Shown here: positions 1-4,242 of the stretch, piece by piece
Numbering within the stretch: position 1 is the first letter of the stretch
Layout of the letters: each line of letters starts with the position of its first letter
Assembly: GCA_002319885.1 (NCBI GenBank)
Contig: DCFT01000231.1
Span: 1 to 6,004 of the forward strand
Reading direction: 5' to 3'
Source: Bacteroidales bacterium UBA1797
GTDB lineage: Bacteria > Bacteroidota > Bacteroidia > Bacteroidales > VadinHA17
DNA: 6,004 nt
Made by a program: the position numbers and the translations under genes
The notes under the pieces: generated by a model
Databases searched by the model: none
What the model was told of the DNA's origin: nothing
What the model saw: only the letters and a program-made list of their open reading frames with translations

Positions 1-19
1 ATCAGCCTCCGCTACAAAG

Positions 20-52
20 AAAAAGCCTTGATGCGAAGCATCAGGTTTTTTT
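20..52. terminator. Probable bidirectional Rho-independent terminator
   Basis: The stem at 27-34 pairs with 38-45 around a GAA loop, with one G-T wobble at 28/44, and is followed on the plus strand by seven T (46-52). Read on the minus strand, the same hairpin is followed by CTTTTTC (from A20-A24), so it can stop transcription in both directions. On the minus strand it lies downstream of the two small frames at 199-442. On the plus strand it would end a transcript entering from the left of the window. The apex GCGAAGC (33-39) is a known exceptionally stable DNA mini-hairpin. Confidence 0.65.
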
Positions 53-69
53 ATTTGGCAGCCCGAGTG

Positions 70-84
70 GCAAACGAAGTTTGC
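70..84. repeat. GCAAAC-GAA-GTTTGC hairpin
   Basis: A perfect 6-bp stem (70-75 with 79-84) closes a GAA loop, the same loop design as the hairpin at 27-45. It has no adjacent T-run, so it is not a typical terminator. It is best seen as part of the palindromic block around it. Confidence 0.6.
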
Positions 85-161
85 AGACGAAGGGATGGAA
101 AATAAAAAATGCTGCAGACGCCGAAAGCGGATGCAAGGCTTTTTCTTTGAGCTGTTACCCC

Positions 162-217
162 ATTGAGGATCAAGCGATCCGCCGGCTGGCGGAGAGGCTT
201 AATCCTCAATATTTTTT
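162..217 (+). terminator. Composite hairpin with T-run, probable terminator
   Basis: A 9-bp outer stem ATTGAGGAT/ATCCTCAAT (162-170 with 202-210) encloses AAGC/GCTT (172-175 with 197-200) and a GC-rich inner stem CCGCC/GGCGG (179-183 with 188-192) on a GGCT loop. Six T (212-217) follow on the plus strand, giving an intrinsic-terminator architecture for transcription from the left. On the minus strand there is no T-run after it, and the stop codon of the 48-codon ORF (201-199) lies inside the structure. It may equally be one module of the repeat cluster at 1-240. Confidence 0.5.
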
Positions 218-345
218 ACCCCCACCCCCCCTAAAGGGGACTTAAATTCAGTATAATAATTGACTTTTTCTTTATCAATATAACTCACCATAGTCAAGCA
301 CTGCAGTGCTTTTTCTTTGTTAAGCGCCCCAAGAGGATCATTCAT
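199..345 (-). CDS. Small hypothetical ORF, 48 aa, tail made of repeat sequence
   Basis: A short minus-strand frame opens at ATG 345-343 and stops at TAA 201-199. It is preceded by AAAGGAG (358-352) with a 6-base spacer, the best ribosome binding site in the window, and it starts one base after the stop of the frame at 347-442, as in a translationally coupled operon. The product begins MNDPLGALNKEKALQCLTMV and continues with a charged, Tyr-rich stretch to about residue 33. Residues 34-48 (from FKSPLGG on) are encoded by the C-run repeat and the arm of the hairpin at 162-210, so the original 3' end was probably replaced when the repeats inserted. I do not recognise the family. It may be the 5' stump of a longer gene, or a chance frame. 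Confidence 0.4.
   Translation of the reverse strand: MNDPLGALNKEKALQCLTMVSYIDKEKVNYYTEFKSPLGGVGVKNIED
218..240. repeat. C-run / CCCCTAAAGGGG intergenic repeat
   Basis: A C-rich run (219-231, broken by one A) leads into CCCC-TAAA-GGGG (228-239), which can fold as a 4-bp stem with a TAAA loop. The reverse strand reads AAGTCCCCTTTAGGGG followed by G-runs, a sequence type I know as frequent between genes in Bacteroidota genomes. Here it also supplies codons for the tail of the small minus-strand ORF at 199-345. Its function is unknown. Confidence 0.5.
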
Positions 346-346
346 A

Positions 347-442
347 TTATTCTCCTTTCGTCACGAACAAAAGAACCAGCGTTGTGACGACAATCTTGAT
401 ATCCCGAATCAAAAAGTTATTATCAGAGCTCACATTGTTGAT
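347..442 (-). pseudogene. Remnant of a sugar-transferase C-terminus (tentative)
   Basis: This is an open 31-codon stretch on the minus strand ending at TAA 349-347, with an in-frame TAG directly upstream at 445-443 and no start codon that would give a sensible protein. Its translation includes NFLIRDIKIVVTTLVLLF. That resembles the end of bacterial polyprenyl-phosphate sugar phosphotransferases (the WcaJ/PssY type), where a '(N)-x-S-F-x-x-D-[IL]-K-I-[IV]-x-x-T' pattern closes the catalytic domain. A ribosome binding site and start codon for the next small frame overlap its end, as expected inside an exopolysaccharide operon. The rest of the gene is missing: sequence beyond 445 shows no continuation in any frame that I can recognise. 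The call rests on a short pattern, and a chance frame is possible. Confidence 0.33.
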
Positions 443-445
443 CTA

Positions 446-645
446 AATAGTTAATAACTGTAAAGGACCTTAAACAGGAAGAAAATATGGTAATTATGAA
501 TTAAAAAGATAAATTTGTTTGAACACATTTTACTTTGAGTAAGATCTCTTTAAAGGACCAACTTCGATGTGGCCAGATTAACAGGCGTATGTAATTCAGA
601 TTCTGACATAAGACCCAAAATAAACTGTTTTCATACATTGAAAAA
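446..645. other. Non-coding leader region before the acyltransferase operon
   Basis: This is 200 AT-rich bases with frequent stops in all frames and no recognisable gene. On the minus strand a frame of about 40 codons with no good start (ending near 503) matches nothing I know. The only functional signal I can support is the candidate promoter at 486-517. A nine-base direct repeat TAAAGGACC occurs at 461-469 and 551-559, which is too short to interpret. The last bases before the ATG at 646 are A-rich with no Shine-Dalgarno motif, as is usual in Bacteroidota. Confidence 0.5.
486..517 (+). promoter_or_regulatory. Candidate Bacteroidota-type promoter (-33/-7)
   Basis: TAAATTTG at 510-517 matches the Bacteroidota -7 consensus TAnnTTTG perfectly. 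TATG at 486-489 matches the -33 TTTG box in three of four bases, with a 20-base spacer. Transcription would begin around 523-526, leaving an untranslated leader of about 120 bases before the ATG at 646. It would drive the acyltransferase/GH20 operon. A single consensus hit in AT-rich DNA can arise by chance. Confidence 0.4.
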
Positions 646-1809
646 ATGAATGAAGCAACCAAAATGCCAGCTCAGGAACATAAACCACGCTTATTATCAT
701 TGGATACTTTGCGTGGATTTGATATGTTCTGGATTATTGGGGGAGGCGCTTTGATTGAAGTACTCGCGAAGTGTTTTCCAAACAGATGGCTTCAGTTATT
801 CGCCGGACAAATGGAACATGCTACCTGGGCAGGTTTCCATTTTGAAGATTTGATATTTCCTTTATTCATGTTTATTTCCGGTGTCACTATTCCTATTGCG
901 GTGCTTTCAAAACTTGATAAGGGCAGTTCCAAAAAGGAATTGATTTTGAAAAACGCCAAAAGAATGCTCATTTTGATTTCATTAGGTATCATTTTTAATG
1001 GAATTTTACGGAATGGATTTTCAAACGCAAGGTATGCAAGTGTCCTTGGGCAGATTGGGATTTCCTATTTTATTGCTTCACTTATTGTTATTTACACCAG
1101 GTCGATGAAAACGCAATTGGTCTGGCTAGGTGGATTGCTGGTTGGCTACTCCGTTGTACAGTTGTTGATTCCTGTACCCGGAATTGGAGCAGGAATTTTG
1201 ACTCCATCAGGTTGCATTAATGGTTATATCGACAGGTTGTTTTTGCCCGGCAGACTATCTTATGGGGCCGATGGGGAGATGGTTGCCGGCAATGGGGTTT
1301 TCGATGCGCTGGGTTTACTTTGTATTATTTCTGCAACCGGTGTTACCCTGATGGGTTATTTTGCCGGGAGAATTTTACTTCAAAAAGATTCTGCGCCAAA
1401 AAAGAAACTTCGCATTTTAGTGGCAATTGGAGTCGGGCTTATTGTGCTCTCACTTTGTATCGGTCCATTTTATCCTATTATAAAAAAATGCTGGACAACA
1501 ACGTACAATCTGTTTTCAGGAGGTATTAGTTTTCTTTTGATTGCCTTGTTTTATTTAATCATAGATGTTTGGGGTTATAAAAAGTGGACTTTATTTTTCA
1601 GGGTTATTGGTGTAAATTCCATTTTCATTTATCTGATTGTAGTTGGCAATTTGCTGAATGTCAGTTCCACAACGACAACATTGATTGGTTGGATTATAAA
1701 TCCGGCGGGTGAAAATACCGGTCAATTGGTTTTGACTATTGGCAATATAACCCTTGCCTGGCTTTTGCTTTATTTTATGTATAGAAGAAATATTTTTATT
1801 AAAGTCTAA
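646..1809 (+). CDS. NagX/HGSNAT-like membrane acyltransferase (COG4299, DUF5009-type)
   Basis: This 387-aa polytopic inner-membrane protein belongs to the family of human heparan-alpha-glucosaminide N-acetyltransferase and bacterial NagX. Family signatures are visible in order: RLLSLDTLRGFDMFWI (15-30), HATWAGFHFEDLIFPLFMF (58-76), a P-G-R-L loop (201-204), KKCWTTTY (280-287) and GVNSIFIYL (322-330). His58 aligns with the active-site histidine of HGSNAT (the H-A-S-W motif). About ten hydrophobic segments can be seen, near 24-42, 66-88, 106-121, 131-150, 157-177, 219-244, 255-278, 290-308, 315-338 and 362-379. Such proteins are thought to move acetyl from cytosolic acetyl-CoA to an amino sugar on the far side of the membrane. 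No bacterial substrate is shown by the sequence. ATG 646 is the first in frame; ATG 664 (Met7) is an alternative since the conserved part starts at about residue 14. It is followed after 4 bp by the GH20 gene, so the two are almost surely co-transcribed. Confidence 0.88.
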   Translation: MNEATKMPAQEHKPRLLSLDTLRGFDMFWIIGGGALIEVLAKCFPNRWLQLFAGQMEHATWAGFHFEDLIFPLFMFISGVTIPIAVLSKLDKGSSKKELILKNAKRMLILISLGIIFNGILRNGFSNARYASVLGQIGISYFIASLIVIYTRSMKTQLVWLGGLLVGYSVVQLLIPVPGIGAGILTPSGCINGYIDRLFLPGRLSYGADGEMVAGNGVFDALGLLCIISATGVTLMGYFAGRILLQKDSAPKKKLRILVAIGVGLIVLSLCIGPFYPIIKKCWTTTYNLFSGGISFLLIALFYLIIDVWGYKKWTLFFRVIGVNSIFIYLIVVGNLLNVSSTTTTLIGWIINPAGENTGQLVLTIGNITLAWLLLYFMYRRNIFIKV

Positions 1810-1813
1810 TACA

Positions 1814-3418
1814 ATGAAGGCAATACAAAAATTAGTATCGATTTTAGTTTTATTACTTTTCATCAGTTTCAGTGCGAAGTCCACCAATCGCCCTGAGGAA
1901 AAGGTATTCCGTGGATTTATGATAGATGCTCCCAGAGGTGTCGAAACTATTGAATATTATTTCAGACTTATTGATTTTTGCCAGGAAGAAGGTTTTAATT
2001 CCATTATTTTCCGTCTTACAGATGACCAGGGGTCGGCATATCTTTTTACATCTCATCCCGAACTGAACATGTGTGAAGGAGCTTTTTCAGCAAAAGAATT
2101 AAGGACGATAGTTGATTACGCTCAAAACCATGGTATAGAAATGATTCCAGAGGTAGAATCCTTTGGTCATTCCAGGTACATAATCCAAACAAAAAGATAT
2201 AAGTTTCTGAACGATGGTCCTGCCGGGGAAGATTTTAATGCCCTCTGCCCTGTGAACGATTCAACGCTAAACCTGATGAAAGACCTTTATAATGAGGTTG
2301 CTTCTATTTTCCCAAGTCTTTATGTTCATATTGGTTGTGATGAGGTAATGTGGGGGGCCGGCGAATTGTCAAAAAAGGCATTGGAAACAAAAAGCAAACC
2401 TCAGATATGGGCAGAATATGTAAATAAACTGAATGGTTTCATGAAAACTATCGGCAAAAAAACAATTATCTGGGGCGACGTTCCTTTATATAAAGAAGCT
2501 GAAGTGCTTGATTTGCTTGATAAAGACATAATAATTATGGACTGGAATTATTGGGAAACCAACAAAGAGAAAATTCATAGGTTAGCTCAAACGGTTGTAA
2601 GTAAGGGCTTTAAATTGATAGGCTGTCCTGCTGTCAATTGGTGTGCCTGGGGACCACGTGTAGGTGAAAAACAGTTTCAAAATATTAATGCTTATGCTGA
2701 AGTATATGGAAATATTGACGACTCAAACAATTTGGGCATATTTCTCTCCAACTGGGTTCCGAAGCGTTACCTTCAGGGCAGCCAGTGGGATACTTACACT
2801 ATTGCTGCTGAAATTCTTAAAAACAAAGGTGATTATCATTTTATGGATGCTATCCCTCAATTTGTCAGGAACCATTTCGGTGTGAAATATGATGAAAACT
2901 GGGATAAGATATTCTCATCAATCTACTCGGAAACGCCGCAATGGGGATGCGGGCAGGAAGACAGTCTTAAATTTTTCTGCTGGCGCTCGGAAAAGGAAAT
3001 TAAAGATATTATTTCAGATAACCGGCATCTGACAAACAGGTTCAGTGAAATATCCAGGCTGTTGACAACCTGCAAAAAAGAAGTTACGAAGAACATGCGT
3101 GATTTTGATGATCTTCTTCTGACCGTAGATTTTATTGAATACAACTACAACCGGCAGAATGACTTGTCCGACTTTATTTATTCGAAAAAAACGGACACGA
3201 AATCAGTTGAAACTTATTTGAAAAAAGTTGCCGGTGAGGATCAACAAATGTTGTCAAGAATAAATCTGGCTTGGAGTACCGGCAGATGCACCAAACCCAG
3301 TACGATGGATAAAGATTTCATGTGGTCGTTTAATTTAGCTTCAGCATATTCAAAACATTTAAGTGAAAACCAGAGTGAATTTATAAAGATATTGCTTGAG
3401 ATTAATCACCCCCAATAA
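1814..3418 (+). CDS. Secreted GH20-type beta-N-acetylhexosaminidase-like hydrolase
   Basis: A 534-aa exported glycoside hydrolase. The start at 1814 is preferred over an in-frame ATG at 1754 because it gives a proper signal peptide (basic MKAIQK, hydrophobic 7-19, likely cleavage near A21) and lies 4 bp after the upstream stop; 1754 would overlap that gene by 56 bp. There is no lipobox cysteine, so a soluble periplasmic or secreted protein is expected. The (beta/alpha)8 barrel begins almost at once (RGFMIDAPRG, 33-42). GH20 landmarks follow: RLTDDQG (67-73), IPEVESFGHS (111-120), the catalytic pair in HIGCDE (172-177, Asp176 orienting the 2-acetamido group and Glu177 as acid/base), IIWGDV (218-223), MDWNYWE (242-248) and IFLSNWVPKRYL (309-320). 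The usual N-terminal GH20b domain is absent, and the motif has Cys175 where most members have Gly or Ala. Residues of about 390-534 form a charged, probably helical tail of unknown role. The likely substrate is a terminal beta-linked N-acetylhexosamine. The exact specificity is not readable, and a divergent GH20-like clade is possible. Confidence 0.82.
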   Translation: MKAIQKLVSILVLLLFISFSAKSTNRPEEKVFRGFMIDAPRGVETIEYYFRLIDFCQEEGFNSIIFRLTDDQGSAYLFTSHPELNMCEGAFSAKELRTIVDYAQNHGIEMIPEVESFGHSRYIIQTKRYKFLNDGPAGEDFNALCPVNDSTLNLMKDLYNEVASIFPSLYVHIGCDEVMWGAGELSKKALETKSKPQIWAEYVNKLNGFMKTIGKKTIIWGDVPLYKEAEVLDLLDKDIIIMDWNYWETNKEKIHRLAQTVVSKGFKLIGCPAVNWCAWGPRVGEKQFQNINAYAEVYGNIDDSNNLGIFLSNWVPKRYLQGSQWDTYTIAAEILKNKGDYHFMDAIPQFVRNHFGVKYDENWDKIFSSIYSETPQWGCGQEDSLKFFCWRSEKEIKDIISDNRHLTNRFSEISRLLTTCKKEVTKNMRDFDDLLLTVDFIEYNYNRQNDLSDFIYSKKTDTKSVETYLKKVAGEDQQMLSRINLAWSTGRCTKPSTMDKDFMWSFNLASAYSKHLSENQSEFIKILLEINHPQ

Positions 3419-3424
3419 CTCAAT

Positions 3425-3443
3425 AAAAAGCCTTAAGGTTTTT
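3425..3443 (+). terminator. Weak hairpin with T5 after the GH20 gene
   Basis: AAAAGCC (3426-3432) pairs with GGTTTTT (3437-3443) through one G-T wobble around a TTAA loop, eight bases after the stop codon. It has the layout of an intrinsic terminator, but with only two G-C pairs it is weak, so read-through into the methyltransferase is plausible. Confidence 0.35.
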
Positions 3444-3459
3444 AAGCTGGGTTTCAAAC

Positions 3460-3503
3460 ATATTTTAAAAAGGGAGTAACATCATTTCACGTTTTTAAAA
3501 TAT
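3460..3503. repeat. AT-only 12-bp inverted repeat
   Basis: ATATTTTAAAAA (3460-3471) and TTTTTAAAATAT (3492-3503) are perfect reverse complements, separated by 20 bases. It sits in the 182-bp gap between the GH20 and methyltransferase genes. The size would suit a binding site for a dimeric regulator or a cruciform/AT-rich terminator. With only A and T in the arms, chance is a serious alternative. The rest of the gap holds no recognisable promoter or RNA gene. Confidence 0.45.
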
Positions 3504-3600
3504 TTCTTCTTAACATGCGTCTCCTGATTAGAAGAGGTCTTTCAGAAAAGTAAAATAATGAGGAGATCTATTAAAATTAAATCAGTAACAAGTCAATAAA

Positions 3601-4188
3601 GTGAACAAAACCAAATCAAAGCCCCCGTCAACAAGTGAGCAATTTAACAAAGTATATAGCTCTCCAATATCTCATTGGGTGTGGAGTGATATACGCATTC
3701 CACAGGAATTAATTGAACTGATTAAAACTAAAAACCCAAAAACTACTCTGGAATTGGGTTGTGGCCTGGGACTATTTTCAAATTTTGTGGCAAAACAAGG
3801 AATAAAAGCAACCGGTGTTGACTTTTCATCTGTTGCCATAGAAAATGCCATGAGGCGTGTAGCAGAGAATGAACTTAAGCCTGAATTTATTGTAGGTGAT
3901 GTAACCAACCTGGAAACGATCAAAGAAAAGTTTGATATTTCGTATGATGTTGGTTGTTTTCATTGTTTGAATGAAGAAAGTCAACAAAAATATGCTTCAG
4001 AAGTTTACCGGCTATTGAAGCCCGTGGGAACACATTTGATTTGGGCCTTAGATCTTTCTCCCAGCGAGATTAAGTTATCCCCCGACTATATTGCAAAAAC
4101 ATTTGAAAACGGGTTTCATTTAGTGAATTCCAAATTTAGCCGAAGAAGAATAATCGCATCTCATTGGTATTGGCTTGTTCGTAAATAA
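3601..4188 (+). CDS. Class I SAM-dependent methyltransferase, small, substrate unknown
   Basis: A 195-aa cytoplasmic enzyme with the Rossmann methyltransferase motifs: motif I LELGCGLG (50-57), the acidic end of strand 2 in GVDFS (72-76, Asp74 expected to bind the ribose of SAM), motif III IVGDV (97-101), and motif IV in FDISYDVGCFHCL (111-123), followed by the helix and strand ASEVYRLLKPVGTHLIWAL (132-150). The D-V-G-C-F-H form of motif IV resembles the small-molecule thiopurine/TehB-like and Methyltransf_25-type enzymes (pattern D-R-G-C-F-H). That hints at a small thiol, metalloid or other soluble substrate, but does not prove it. GTG at 3601 is the first usable start after an in-frame stop at 3586-3588, and the next Met is inside the fold at residue 84, so GTG is well supported. 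No Shine-Dalgarno motif lies at the usual distance and no TAnnTTTG promoter is seen upstream. It ends 54 bp from the convergent esterase gene with no clear terminator between them. Confidence 0.8.
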   Translation: MNKTKSKPPSTSEQFNKVYSSPISHWVWSDIRIPQELIELIKTKNPKTTLELGCGLGLFSNFVAKQGIKATGVDFSSVAIENAMRRVAENELKPEFIVGDVTNLETIKEKFDISYDVGCFHCLNEESQQKYASEVYRLLKPVGTHLIWALDLSPSEIKLSPDYIAKTFENGFHLVNSKFSRRRIIASHWYWLVRK

Positions 4189-4242
4189 TAATCCTGTATA
4201 AAGAAACAAAAATGATTACAGCTATTTAAAACATACATTTAT

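Larger units (their letters stand above)
11..152. repeat. Palindromic repeat block framed by a 16-bp perfect inverted repeat
   Basis: Bases 15-30 (CAAAGAAAAAGCCTTG) and 134-149 are exact reverse complements. GCT at 11-13 also pairs with AGC at 150-152 if A14 is bulged. The roughly 100 bases between contain two hairpins with three-base GAA loops (29-43 and 70-84), a direct repeat TGCAGACG at 82-89 and 113-120, and a weak CCG/CGG pairing at 121-130. No reading frame of note crosses the block. The arrangement resembles a dispersed intergenic palindromic element (REP/MITE-like). Whether it is repeated elsewhere in the genome cannot be seen here. It could instead be two back-to-back terminators that happen to share the AAAGCC/GGCTTT motif. 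Confidence 0.6.

Noticed and set aside
11..152. Insertion sequence with terminal inverted repeats
   Set aside because: The enclosed core is only about 100 bases with no transposase and no visible target-site duplication. At most it is a non-autonomous element.
514..537. Alternative promoter reading with TTTG at 514-521 and TACTTTG at 531-537
   Set aside because: The -7 match lacks one base of TAnnTTTG and the spacer is too short; TAAATTTG at 510-517 is the better candidate.
461..559. Nine-base direct repeat TAAAGGACC at 461-469 and 551-559
   Set aside because: Two short copies 90 bp apart with different flanks give no evidence of a regulatory array or of element ends.
1754..1813. Extended start of the GH20 gene at ATG 1754
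   Set aside because: It would overlap the upstream gene by 56 bp and put 20 residues before a clean signal peptide that starts at 1814.
1591..1887. Minus-strand 98-codon frame across the operon junction
   Set aside because: It is antisense to two well-supported genes and its translation shows no family features. The other overlapping frames inside the large genes were dismissed for the same reason.
3558..3599. A 13-codon ORF ending one base before the GTG of the methyltransferase, a possible leader peptide
   Set aside because: No ribosome binding site, no attenuator-like hairpin and no meaningful residue run. In AT-rich DNA such a frame is expected by chance.
4189..4242. Possible terminator between the convergent methyltransferase and esterase genes (CTGTA 4194-4198 / TACAG 4217-4221)
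   Set aside because: A 5-bp stem with an 18-base loop and no following T-run is not a credible terminator.
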